64,000 nt of DNA from JBQTII01 sp052387905 (GTDB lineage Bacteria; Actinomycetota; Actinomycetes; Sporichthyales; Sporichthyaceae): positions 4,997 to 68,996 of the forward strand of contig JBQTIR010000030.1 of NCBI GenBank assembly GCA_052387905.1, read 5' to 3'. Positions 37,076 through 44,276 of the stretch are shown here, piece by piece. A program made the position numbers and the translations under genes. How positions within the stretch are numbered: the first letter of the stretch is position 1; each line of letters begins with the position of its first letter. The notes beneath the pieces are model-generated. The model was given only the letters and a program-made list of their open reading frames with translations, was not told the origin of the DNA and made no database searches.

Positions 37076-37930
37076 GTGAAGATGAACACCATTGGTAAGC
37101 AACTGTTGTTCTCGACGGTCCGGCTTGTAAACAACGGTGTCGGCGTGCGCAGCGTCGGCACGGGATTCCTCTTGGACGCGGATCCAGCACCCGAGAAGCA
37201 CGCTCCGATCCTCATCACGAATAAGCACGTCGTTGAGGGTGCTACCACCTTGGAAGTGCACTTCGTCCAGAAGCAGCGGCACGCGGATGAGCCAGCGCTC
37301 GGACAACCGACGGTCCTCCATCTGAGTGACGTTGCTGGAACCTGGATTGGCCACCCGTCCGCTCACGTGGACGTAGCCGCAATCGCGCTGGCGCCGCTGC
37401 TCGGGAACCTGCCCGCGCCTGCCTTCTATCGGACGCTGGGTCTGGATCTGCTGCCCACTCCCGAGGTCGCCGAGAATCTGGACGCCATCGAGGATCTGAC
37501 ATTCGTGGGGTACCCCAACGGCAGCTACGACACCGCGAACCTGACCCCGATCGTGCGGCGGGCGATCACCGCCACCCCGGTCGAGCTCGCGTTCGGCGGC
37601 CGGCCGGTATTTCTAGTGGACGGGTCGGTGTTCGGGGGGAGCAGTGGCAGCCCCGTTTTTATCCTCAGCGACGGCATCTACCGGGAAGGTCCCGGCCGGA
37701 TGGTGGTCGGGTCGCGCCTACTGCTTGTGGGGATCATCGCTGAGACAATGATTCGGGACGGACTCCACCGCCTTGTGGTGTCAACTGCTCAACACGTACG
37801 AATCGCGCAGGAGCTGAATCTCGGCTTCGCCTTCAACTGGCGCGCGATTGACGAAACGGTAGACGCTGTCTATGCGGCTCACGGCGCCGTTCGCCCGAGC
37901 GCATCGGTGGCCCCGCCACCGAGCCCGTGA
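37076..37930 (+). CDS. Trypsin-like serine protease
   Basis: The 284-residue protein shows a complete catalytic triad: TNKHVVEG with histidine at about residue 51, HVDVAAIAL with aspartate at about 99, and GGSSGSPVF with the serine at about 190. A FVGYPNGSYD segment before the serine is typical of chymotrypsin-fold proteases of the S1 group. There is no clear signal peptide, so it is likely cytoplasmic. GTG 37076 and ATG 37082 are both possible starts. It lies at the right end of the element, near VapBC and the attachment scar. Trypsin-like proteases in islands often cleave a partner as an effector. Here no partner is adjacent, and any defence role is inferred. Confidence 0.75.
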   Translation: MKMNTIGKQLLFSTVRLVNNGVGVRSVGTGFLLDADPAPEKHAPILITNKHVVEGATTLEVHFVQKQRHADEPALGQPTVLHLSDVAGTWIGHPSAHVDVAAIALAPLLGNLPAPAFYRTLGLDLLPTPEVAENLDAIEDLTFVGYPNGSYDTANLTPIVRRAITATPVELAFGGRPVFLVDGSVFGGSSGSPVFILSDGIYREGPGRMVVGSRLLLVGIIAETMIRDGLHRLVVSTAQHVRIAQELNLGFAFNWRAIDETVDAVYAAHGAVRPSASVAPPPSP

Positions 37931-37957
37931 CCCCACTCGGTGCGCGTCGGCGGCACC

Positions 37958-38377
37958 CTAAGGCAAGAGCGTGAACGCAGGGACGTGCATCGGGCGAACG
38001 ACGGAGAAATCTCGGCGGTCGAGCGTGGCGACCTCGCTGCAGCCCAGCCGCTCGGCGGTGGCGATGACGAGGGCATCGGTAGTGCCCAGGGGAAGATCGG
38101 CATAGCGCTCGACCAACTCGGCGGCGCGATCGAAGTCGGGTGCGGTGGGCGCCTCGACGTCGAAGTCACCGGCGGCGACCGAGCGGAGGAACGCGACTTC
38201 GATCGCGGTGCCCGCGTGCGCCGCGACGAGGTACCCGACCTCGGCGATGACCGGCGCGGGGACGATGAGCCTGCGGCCGGCAAGCCGTGCACCGGTGAAC
38301 AGGTCGACGCAGGCGCGATGGTCGGGGTCCCGCCGGACCGCGGCGGCGACCAAGGGACCGGTGTCGCAGATCAGCAA
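37958..38377 (-). CDS. vapC: VapC-type PIN-domain toxin (copy 1)
   Basis: The 139-residue protein has a PIN ribonuclease fold with acidic residues in order: ICDTGPLVAA (Asp at residue 5), PAPVIAEVGYL (Glu), LGTTDALVIATAERLG (Asp) and ATLDRRDF. PIN toxins cut tRNA or rRNA. The start is TTG at 38377, two bases after the stop of the antitoxin-like gene, which gives the usual antitoxin-toxin order. A near-identical second copy lies at 41633-42052, also directly inside an attachment-site scar, so this pair is a mobile element end module. Its likely role is to keep the element in the population. Confidence 0.85.
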   Translation of the reverse strand: MLICDTGPLVAAAVRRDPDHRACVDLFTGARLAGRRLIVPAPVIAEVGYLVAAHAGTAIEVAFLRSVAAGDFDVEAPTAPDFDRAAELVERYADLPLGTTDALVIATAERLGCSEVATLDRRDFSVVRPMHVPAFTLLP

Positions 38378-38379
38378 GG

Positions 38380-38589
38380 TCAGCGACCGAAGCCGTCTGC
38401 CAACAATTCTTCGCTACGCGCCCCGATAGATGTTCCATCACCCTCGGCCATGCCGAACCAAGCCGGCGGCCACTGGGTCGGCTCGGGAGCCGGTTCGAGC
38501 CGGCGTTGGACCTCGGCCAGCACGGCGGGCACCTGGTCCTCGGGAAGTTCCTGGACCAAGCGCGCCAGCTCGTCACGCTTCGGGCTCAT
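38380..38589 (-). CDS. vapB: VapB-like antitoxin (copy 1)
   Basis: The 69-residue protein, starting SPKRDELARLVQELPEDQVP after its methionine, has the helical, acidic character of small antitoxins. Its C-terminus (TQWPPAWFGMAEGDGTSIGA) probably winds over the toxin. I place the start at the ATG at 38589, rather than further upstream, since the second copy starts at the same residue. It lies two bases upstream of the PIN toxin gene. The N-terminal half lacks an obvious AbrB or RHH signature, so the DNA-binding class is uncertain. Confidence 0.75.
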   Translation of the reverse strand: MSPKRDELARLVQELPEDQVPAVLAEVQRRLEPAPEPTQWPPAWFGMAEGDGTSIGARSEELLADGFGR

Positions 38590-38645
38590 GTCCCCAAGTG
38601 TAGACGCGGACGTTCCCGCCGGGCCTGGCCCCGGCGAGGTCGTCG

Positions 38646-38803
38646 TGACACGAAAAATGACACGAACCGTGGTCAAGCGGTGGGGATTCTGGGGTCAGGG
38701 AGGGTCCCCGTGGGGACAAAGTCGCAGGTAGAGGATGTAGTAGCCGCAACGCGACGCACTCGTAATGCGTAGGTCCGGGGTTCGATTCCCCGAGGCGGCT
38801 CCA
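38646..38803 (+). repeat. Attachment-site scar 1 with 3' half of tRNA-Thr(CGT)
   Basis: The tRNA-like part runs from the anticodon stem (ACGCA, loop CTCGTAA, TGCGT, 38754-38770) through AGGTC and a paired T-arm (CGGGG TTCGATT CCCCG) to AGGCGGCTCCA at 38803. No matching 5' acceptor or D-arm exists, so this is not a gene. The anticodon would be CGT (Thr). Upstream, at 38646-38667, GACACGA occurs twice within 20 bases, suggesting integrase arm-type sites. The same arrangement recurs at 42319-42475. Confidence 0.7.
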
Positions 38804-38823
38804 CAAACTTGCAATTCAGGGGC

Positions 38824-40116
38824 TTAGCCAGGTTGACGGGGCGCAGGGCGTGCTGGCTGGGCGCTGGCGGTGTCCCAACGCGTGCTCGCTAATCGTCGCT
38901 CCGCGAAGGTGATGAGTTCGAAGACGTCTGACGCCGAGTAGACATGCGTCTGTCCGATCCTTCGCTTCGTGAGTACGCCCGCTGCGGCGAGTTCCTCGAG
39001 CGCTGTGCCGGCAGAAGGCCGACTGACGTCGAAGAGGCGAACGACGGTGGCCGCGGTCAGGACGGGGTGCTCCTGAAGCGTGGACAGGATGCGTGCGGTG
39101 GCGGAGTCGGCGCGCGGTGTCTCCCGAATCCCGGTGGAGCGACGATGTGCCGCCACATCGCTCTCCCACCGCTCGCGTAGTTCGCTCAGGTCCGTGGCGA
39201 AGGTTTGGGCTTGATCGACTGCGACGGAGACCGCAGTGAGGAAGCAGCGCAGCCACGCCGAGAGCGCGCTCTGGGCGGCGGAGTCGGTGGCGGTGCCGGT
39301 GTACCGGTAGGTGGTGAGTCCGTCGACGTATTCACGGGATCGGGTGAGCAGCACGGGGCTGATCGGGAGCACCGCATGAGTGGTCAACCCGCGGCGGACG
39401 AGCACGGTGTGGATGAGAGCGCGTCCGACACGACCGTTGCCGTCCTTGAAGGGGTGCACCGTTTCGAATTGGGCGTGAACGATCCCGGCCTGGACGAGGG
39501 CGGAGTGGGCGCCATGGTCCAGGTATGCCGCGAGGTCGGCCATGAGAAGGGGAACCTGCTCAGCCGGCGGCGGAACGAACTCTGCATCCAGCGGGTGGTA
39601 GTCGGATCCGCCGATCCAGTTCTGCACTGTGCGAACGCCGTGCAGGTCCGGTTCATCGACCATGAGGACTGCGTGTAGAGATTCGATGTTCGCAGCCGTG
39701 ATGTGATCCCCCATCGCGAGCTCAGCGGTGGCCGTCCTCAGGGCTGCGATGTTGGCGGCGACCCGCTTGGCTGTTCGGTTGACGTTGCGCGAGTCGAGTG
39801 CCTCTTCGTCTGCGAGTTCGGCCAAGCCCACCTGCTGCGGTGAGACCTCCATCCCCTCGATTCGGGACGAAGCTATGGCCTCGGAGCGAAGGAGGAAGCG
39901 CGCGAGTCCTTCAAGTCCTTGTGCCCCGGGAGCATCGCCGATTTTGCGTACCTGTCGTTCGGTGCGCCCGGCGAGTTCAGCCACGTCCGCGTCGAGTGCC
40001 AAACCACGTTCGGACAGGCGGTCCGGTAGGTACGAGCGGTAGTTCCCGGACCGGCGGTCAGCGTAGGTCGGGGCGTTTTGGGTGCCGTGCCAGGTCCCTG
40101 TCGTCCAGTCGGCCAT
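38824..40116 (-). CDS. Fic-family protein with N-terminal inhibitory motif and C-terminal winged helix
   Basis: The 430-residue protein has a Fic N-terminal domain with the inhibitory motif SSRIEG (SxxxEG), then the active-site motif HPFKDGNGRVGRALIH and a C-terminal winged helix (VVRLFDVSRPSAGTALEELA, QTHVYSASDVFELI). The glutamate of the inhibitory motif normally blocks ATP from adopting a reactive pose, so the protein is expected to be held off until a signal. A palindromic operator (40164-40179) lies upstream of its start at 40116, suggesting autoregulation through the C-terminal HTH. It is flanked by two attachment scars, so it is probably cargo of its own small element. Confidence 0.85.
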   Translation of the reverse strand: MADWTTGTWHGTQNAPTYADRRSGNYRSYLPDRLSERGLALDADVAELAGRTERQVRKIGDAPGAQGLEGLARFLLRSEAIASSRIEGMEVSPQQVGLAELADEEALDSRNVNRTAKRVAANIAALRTATAELAMGDHITAANIESLHAVLMVDEPDLHGVRTVQNWIGGSDYHPLDAEFVPPPAEQVPLLMADLAAYLDHGAHSALVQAGIVHAQFETVHPFKDGNGRVGRALIHTVLVRRGLTTHAVLPISPVLLTRSREYVDGLTTYRYTGTATDSAAQSALSAWLRCFLTAVSVAVDQAQTFATDLSELRERWESDVAAHRRSTGIRETPRADSATARILSTLQEHPVLTAATVVRLFDVSRPSAGTALEELAAAGVLTKRRIGQTHVYSASDVFELITFAERRLASTRWDTASAQPARPAPRQPG

Positions 40117-40163
40117 GGTTCGCCCTTCCTGGCTAACCTTGCGTCCACTGAGCCTCGATGAAA

Positions 40164-40179
40164 GTTTAGACTACTAAAC
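40164..40179 (-). promoter_or_regulatory. Palindromic operator upstream of the Fic gene
   Basis: GTTTAGACTACTAAAC is a perfect inverted repeat of six-base arms with a four-base spacer. It lies about 50 bases upstream of the Fic start codon on the minus strand and in a locally A/T-rich patch that stands out from the surrounding sequence, so it probably overlaps the promoter. The winged helix of the Fic protein is the obvious binder. Confidence 0.6.
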
Positions 40180-40352
40180 CTACAGTAGGGGCGGACCAGT
40201 GAAGGGATGCGAGGCAAGCTTGCGCGGCGGCGGATACCCGTGACTCCAGGCGTGACCCCAAATGTGGTCAACCGGAGAGGTTCCCGAGGCCAGGGAGGGC
40301 CGGGCTGGGGGCGTAGTTGCTGGTAGAGGCTCTAGGAGCCACAACGCGCAGT

Positions 40353-40397
40353 ACTCGTAATGCGTAGGTCATCGGTTCGATTCCGATAGGCGGCTCC
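40353..40397 (+). repeat. Attachment-site scar 2 with 3' half of tRNA-Thr(CGT)
   Basis: The core ACTCGTAATGCGTAGGTC (40353-40370) is identical in all three scars. It is followed by the T-arm ATCGG TTCGATT CCGAT and AGGCGGCTCC, ending in G rather than CCA. The T-stem sequence differs from scar 1 but remains fully paired. The anticodon stem is poorly paired here. An integrase N-terminal fragment follows 100 bases downstream. Confidence 0.7.
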
Positions 40398-40496
40398 GGC
40401 AAAGCCCCAGGTCAGAGGCCTAGTAGTGCCTTCTGCTGCTGGGGCTTCTTGCTGTCGTGGGATCACTGGTGGTGCGAGCTCGGTTACTCTGATCGC

Positions 40497-40787
40497 ATGG
40501 GGCGGGGCGGTGCAGCTGACAAGCGCGATCGAGGGTCGTTCGAGAAGCTGCCGAGCGGTCGGCTCCGGGTGATGGTGTTTACCGGGTACGACCCGGTCAG
40601 CAAGCGCCGGCACTACGTCAGCGAGCTGGCGCCGAAGCAACTGACCGAGGCCGCCACCTTGCGCGAGGCGGAGAAGACCCGCACCCGCCTGCTCAACCGC
40701 GTCGACGAGCAGCGCAGCTGGGTGCCGGAATCTGACCGTAAGGCGGCAAATGTCCTGGCCGGTCAGGTGCCGCTTCGACCCGGCTGA
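40497..40787 (+). pseudogene. Integrase N-terminal fragment (tyrosine recombinase)
   Basis: From ATG 40497 the frame reads KRDRGSFEKLPSGRLRVMVF, then TGYDPVSKRRHYVSE and AEKTRTRLLNRVDEQ. This is the arm-binding (SAM-like) N-terminus I recognise from actinobacterial site-specific tyrosine recombinases, but the frame then runs into unrelated sequence and stops at 40787 after 96 residues, so the core-binding and catalytic domains with the R-H-R-Y residues are missing. It begins 100 bases after scar 2, the usual place for an element's integrase. It is therefore read as the remnant of the integrase of a decayed element. Confidence 0.7.
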
Positions 40788-41406
40788 TCCGCATTCGACG
40801 AGCGCGACGAACGGAACCGTCGGTGGCGTCGGCTTCCATTCTGTGGTGGGAAATGACAACACCGGGCACGGCCCGAACTGTGGGCGCTGGCTGCTGTGGG
40901 ACCTGGAGAACTGCCCGGCTACTACCGGCCGCTCGCGCGAGCTCTGGTTCTCCTTGCTGGCGGCTGCCGGTCCGTTCGACCGCGCCATCGCAGCGGGCCA
41001 GGAGGCGGTTATTGGCCGCTACACCAGCGAGTTGGCTGGTCTCGGAATCACGTTCGTCACCGCGCCGTCGGTCAAGGACGGTGCCGATCAAGTGCTGCTT
41101 GACGCTGTAGGCGGACAACCGCGGATGAACTTGGTCGTCGCGTCGAACGACTGGCAGTTCGTCATGCTCGCCCGCCGAGGCCACGCGTTGACGGTGATCA
41201 CGCAACGGCCAGCGCAGCTGTCTCGGGCGTTGGCCGCAGTCGCGTTGGCCGTCATCGTAGTGCCGCCGCCTGGTCCTAGTCTGGGCTGGACCTCGTCATC
41301 GAGGACGTTCTTTCGGTTAGCATCGGATGGACCGTCAGATGCACGCGATCTCCCTGTAGCGCCGAAGTCGGGAAGGGGCCGTGCAGCTCGGAGCCGTCGC
41401 ATGTAG
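40750..41406 (+). CDS. NYN/PIN-like nuclease-fold protein
   Basis: The core motifs are WLLWDLENCPATTGRSRELW (first acidic residue in a beta strand), SVKDGADQVLLDAVGG and NLVVASNDWQFVMLARRGHA; the spacing matches NYN-type PIN-like ribonucleases. The end is basic (SGRGRAARSRRM). The frame opens at ATG 40750, overlapping the integrase fragment, but GTG at 40843 or 40846 is a plausible later start, since the conserved fold begins only afterwards. It lies between scars 2 and 3 and so is likely cargo of the decayed element. Substrate unknown. Confidence 0.6.
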   Translation: MSWPVRCRFDPADPHSTSATNGTVGGVGFHSVVGNDNTGHGPNCGRWLLWDLENCPATTGRSRELWFSLLAAAGPFDRAIAAGQEAVIGRYTSELAGLGITFVTAPSVKDGADQVLLDAVGGQPRMNLVVASNDWQFVMLARRGHALTVITQRPAQLSRALAAVALAVIVVPPPGPSLGWTSSSRTFFRLASDGPSDARDLPVAPKSGRGRAARSRRM

Positions 41407-41537
41407 CAGCGCAAATGGAGCACGCACCGCGACTATCGCGAGCGCGATGAGCGGGTCGAACGCTTCTTTCGATCTTCGGGCCGTCACGAGGACCCTGAGA
41501 ACACGTGAGCTCGCCGCCCCCAGTCGCACCAGCGGTA

Positions 41538-41636
41538 CTAGAGACGGCGCTCGGGATACCCGGACTTCCGCAACCATGTCCGCACGCGCGTCAGCGTTCC
41601 GGAGTCGATCGCGGCGTCTTCCTCGTTCGTGGTCAT
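41538..41636 (-). CDS. Possible 32-residue peptide overlapping the VapC copy 2 stop
   Basis: ATG at 41636 overlaps the stop of the toxin gene (ATGA) and reads TTNEEDAAIDSGTLTRVRTW then LRKSGYPERRL before a stop. It is the length of the N-terminus of a larger regulator or excisionase, so it may be a truncated gene. The first VapC copy has no such extension, so this is weakly supported. Confidence 0.3.
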   Translation of the reverse strand: MTTNEEDAAIDSGTLTRVRTWLRKSGYPERRL

Positions 41637-42052
41637 GGCAGCAAAGTCAACGTCGAAACGTGTTTCGGCCGAACGACGGAGAAGTCCCGGCGGTCGAGCG
41701 TGGCGACCTCACTGCAGTCCAGTCGTTCTGCTGTGGCGACGACGATGGCATCGGTCGTGCCCGGGGGAAGATCGGCGTAGCGCTCAACGAGATCGGAGGC
41801 TCGGGTGAAGTCAGCCTCAGTCGGTGCCTCGACTTGGAAATCGCCAGCTGCGACCGAACGCAGGAATGCGACCTCGATCGCGGTGCCGGCGTGCCGTCCG
41901 AGGAGGTAACCAACTTCGGCGATGACCGGCGCGGGGACGATGAGCCGGCGACCAGCAAGCCGCGCGCCGGTGAACAGGTCGACGCAGGCGCGATGGTCGG
42001 GGTCCCGCCGGACCGCGGCGGCGACCAGGGGGCCGGTGTCGCAGATCAGCAA
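41633..42052 (-). CDS. vapC: VapC-type PIN-domain toxin (copy 2)
   Basis: The 139-residue protein is a close paralogue of the copy at 37958: the first 50 residues are identical, and the differences cluster around residues 51-54 (LGRH for VAAH), 73-85 and the last few residues. All four acidic motif positions (DTGPLV, APVIAEVGYL, GTTDAIVVA, TLDRRDF) are conserved, so both copies may be active. The TTG start is at 42052, two bases from the antitoxin stop. The copies may complement or cross-inhibit one another. Confidence 0.8.
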   Translation of the reverse strand: MLICDTGPLVAAAVRRDPDHRACVDLFTGARLAGRRLIVPAPVIAEVGYLLGRHAGTAIEVAFLRSVAAGDFQVEAPTEADFTRASDLVERYADLPPGTTDAIVVATAERLDCSEVATLDRRDFSVVRPKHVSTLTLLP

Positions 42053-42054
42053 GG

Positions 42055-42264
42055 TCAGCGACCGAAGCCGTCTGCCAACAATTCTTTGCTACGCGCCCCG
42101 ATAGATGTTCCATCACCCTCGGCCATGCCGAACCAGGCTGGCGGCCACTGAGTCGGTTCAGGTGCCGGTTCGAGCCGGCGTTGGACCTCGGCCAGCACGG
42201 CGGGCACCTGGTCCTCGGGGATTTCCTGGACCAGGCGCGCCAGCTCGTCACGCTTCGGGCTCAT
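42055..42264 (-). CDS. vapB: VapB-like antitoxin (copy 2)
   Basis: The 69-residue protein differs from copy 1 at only a couple of positions (for example IPEDQ for LPEDQ, and ARSKELL for ARSEELL). The start ATG at 42264 matches that of copy 1. Near identity of the antitoxins implies that each can bind either toxin. The pair sits immediately left of scar 3, just as copy 1 sits left of scar 1. Confidence 0.75.
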   Translation of the reverse strand: MSPKRDELARLVQEIPEDQVPAVLAEVQRRLEPAPEPTQWPPAWFGMAEGDGTSIGARSKELLADGFGR

Positions 42265-42318
42265 GTTCTCGAGTGTAGGCGCGACCGCTGACAGGGGCCC
42301 GAGTTCACGCCCCGGCCG

Positions 42319-42475
42319 TGACACGAAAATGACACGAACCCCTGGTCAACCGGCGGGGATAATGGGGTCAGTGAGGGTCGCCGTGGGGCAAAGTCGCAGG
42401 TAGAGGCCCTAGTAGGCACAACGCGGCGCACTCGTAATGCGTAGGTCTTCGGTTCGATTCCGATAGGCGGCTCCA
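42319..42475 (+). repeat. Attachment-site scar 3 with 3' half of tRNA-Thr(CGT)
   Basis: The GACACGA double motif (42319-42340) precedes the conserved GTCGCAGGTAGAGG and core ACTCGTAATGCGTAGGTC (42430-42447). The T-arm is TTCGG TTCGATT CCGAT, followed by AGGCGGCTCCA ending at 42475. The upstream 130 bases align closely with scar 1. Its 5' acceptor is missing. The sequence to the right looks chromosomal, so this is probably the oldest attachment boundary. Confidence 0.7.
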
Positions 42476-42562
42476 CAAACTTGCAGGGGACCGCTAGCAC
42501 TGCACCGTTCCATCTGTCCGGGCGGCAGCGCGCTTCGTAGCGGTGTGCGGGCGCGGGAGAAC

Positions 42563-43516
42563 TCAGGCCCGGCTGCTGGCGGGCGCCTGGAGGCGGGTGA
42601 TCACGGCCTGGCTGAACCGTTCGGTGTCGGCGAGGGGAAGGGGTCGCCCTGACCCCTGGTAGGTCAGCACCGCGGCGATGTCGGCGAGCCGGACGAACAC
42701 CAGGTCCACGACGGTGTCGAAGGTCCGGCCACCCCCGCGCGCGGTCAGAACCGCGCGGACCGCGACCGATTCCTGACCGAGGGTGGGAAAGCGCAGCGGG
42801 GTCACCCGCGCCGGGTCGAAGCGCACGCGATCAAGGCGAGGGTTGTCGTCGGCGGCGAGCTGGTCGGCGACCGCGGCGTCGAGCGCGTCCCCCACACATC
42901 CGGGCAGGGCCGCACCGGAGACAGCGTTGAAGAAGGCGTCGATCGCCTCGCGTTCGGCGAGGACCGCCGCGGAGCGCACCCGGTCGCCCTCGGCGGAGGT
43001 GAAGGTACGGGAGCCGGCGCGGAGCGGTTGGGCAGCGAGATCGTCGGCGTCGGCGTCGGCGTCGGCGCCTGGGTCGGTGAGGTAGCCCGCGTCCAGGCCG
43101 AGGCAACGCTCCACCCGACGCCCGAACGCGCCGTCGACCCCGGCGGAGGTTGCCTTCCCGCGGGCGGACCACCCGGTCGGGAAGTCGGCGCGGGTGAACT
43201 GCGCAGCGCGAAGCAGCTCTTCGGCCCCCTCGACGCCACCAGGCGGTGCGGTCGGCACGGCGAGCGAGGGTCCGGGGTCGGTCGGCAACGGCGCGGGGGT
43301 CACCGCGGCGGATTCGGTTGGACGCGGTGCCTCGGGAACCGCGGAAGCAATGGGAGGGACGGGCGCCGGCGCCGGTGAACTGGCGGTCGGCGCTCCCGCT
43401 TGCGGCCCACTGGCCTGCGACGGGAAGACCTCGTCGCCGGAGGACACGCAGCCGGCGATGCCACCGGCGAGCGCAAGGGTCGCCGCGGCTGCGGCGACCA
43501 GGCGTGTGGCGTCCAT
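42563..43516 (-). CDS. Lipoprotein with proline/alanine-rich linker
   Basis: The start ATG at 43516 has GGGAGG upstream. The N-terminus DATRLVAAAAATLALAGGIA followed by GCVSS is a lipoprotein signal with the lipobox cysteine. A proline/alanine-rich linker (about 70 residues) leads to a domain with RADFPTGWSARGKA, VERCLGLDAGYL and VRFDPARVTPLRFPTLGQES. This looks like a sensor-type extracellular lipoprotein of unknown ligand. Its end lies just right of scar 3, so it is the first chromosomal gene beyond the mobile region. Confidence 0.8.
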   Translation of the reverse strand: MDATRLVAAAAATLALAGGIAGCVSSGDEVFPSQASGPQAGAPTASSPAPAPVPPIASAVPEAPRPTESAAVTPAPLPTDPGPSLAVPTAPPGGVEGAEELLRAAQFTRADFPTGWSARGKATSAGVDGAFGRRVERCLGLDAGYLTDPGADADADADDLAAQPLRAGSRTFTSAEGDRVRSAAVLAEREAIDAFFNAVSGAALPGCVGDALDAAVADQLAADDNPRLDRVRFDPARVTPLRFPTLGQESVAVRAVLTARGGGRTFDTVVDLVFVRLADIAAVLTYQGSGRPLPLADTERFSQAVITRLQAPASSRA

Positions 43517-43630
43517 GAACCGTCCTCCCGCGTGACGACTTCCCCGACCGCCCACCCTTGTCGTGGGTCGTGGCCGGGGCGGCGACTTTGCCGAGAAGGG
43601 GCCGACCTGTGAACCAACACCGGGGAGCAC

Positions 43631-43664
43631 GCGGCCCACCTGCCGGTCAGGTCAGGTGGGCCGC
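43631..43664 (-). terminator. Hairpin downstream of the small membrane protein gene
   Basis: GCGGCCCACCTG (43631-43642) pairs exactly with CAGGTGGGCCGC (43653-43664) around a ten-base loop. It sits just beyond the stop of the minus-strand gene at 43678 and ahead of the lipoprotein gene, so it is a plausible terminator. Confidence 0.6.
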
Positions 43665-43677
43665 CTGTCGAGCAGGC

Positions 43678-44034
43678 TCACTTCTCCTGAGCCAGGGCCG
43701 CCAGCCCCATGCCGGCCCACCCGAGGCCGCCGCCGAGCAGGACCGCCTTGCCCCAGGTGGAGGTGCGGCCCTTCCTCATGTCGATCATGGACGCGACCAG
43801 GTCGAGGAGGTCGACCGCGACGCCGAGCTGCAGGGCCCGGCGCCGGACCGCGGGATCCTGGGCCAGCACCGCAGCGCCGAGCGCGATGTCGCGGGAGGCA
43901 AACAGTCGACTGAAGATCGGCTGGGCCGGCCCGCGCAGGCCGGACACCGTGTTGGTCGCGTCCGGCGCCACCCAGGACAGTGCGCCGAAGCCGATCCGGC
44001 CGGCAGCCATCACGGTGGTCAGGGGCGTGGCCAT
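43678..44034 (-). CDS. Small membrane protein (118 residues)
   Basis: The ATG at 44034 gives a compact protein with hydrophobic stretches around residues 3-20 (TPLTTVMAAGRIGFGALSW), 45-60, 68-80 and 95-115 (VLLGGGLGWAGMGLAALAQE). A longer frame upstream is a shadow. An arginine-rich loop (DIALGAAVLAQDPAVRRRAL) separates helices. Such proteins, often annotated as conserved membrane proteins in actinobacteria, have no established role. It is alone on the minus strand, divergent from the MOSC gene. Confidence 0.7.
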   Translation of the reverse strand: MATPLTTVMAAGRIGFGALSWVAPDATNTVSGLRGPAQPIFSRLFASRDIALGAAVLAQDPAVRRRALQLGVAVDLLDLVASMIDMRKGRTSTWGKAVLLGGGLGWAGMGLAALAQEK

Positions 44035-44276
44035 GGACGGCCCTCCTTGTGGTCGGTGTAAGTACTCGTGCTGGATCAGTGTGGTGTCGGGGTCCTCCAT
44101 CGTGCGCGCCCGGGTCGGGACGGTGCGCGGGGCGACGGGGTCGACGTGCCCCACCCGATCGGCCTGCTCACCGACCTGAGCCGGGCGACGCCGGCCCGCC
44201 CGCGAACTACATTGATTTTGACGCGTGGCGCAGGGACCGCGCTCGCCAACGGTTCACCGATCAGCTGGGGTGCCGC

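Noticed and set aside
38728..38803. Intact tRNA-Thr genes at the three scars
   Set aside because: Only the anticodon arm, variable part, T-arm and 3' acceptor are present. The 5' acceptor GCCGCCT and D-arm are missing in all three, so these are attachment-site scars, not genes.
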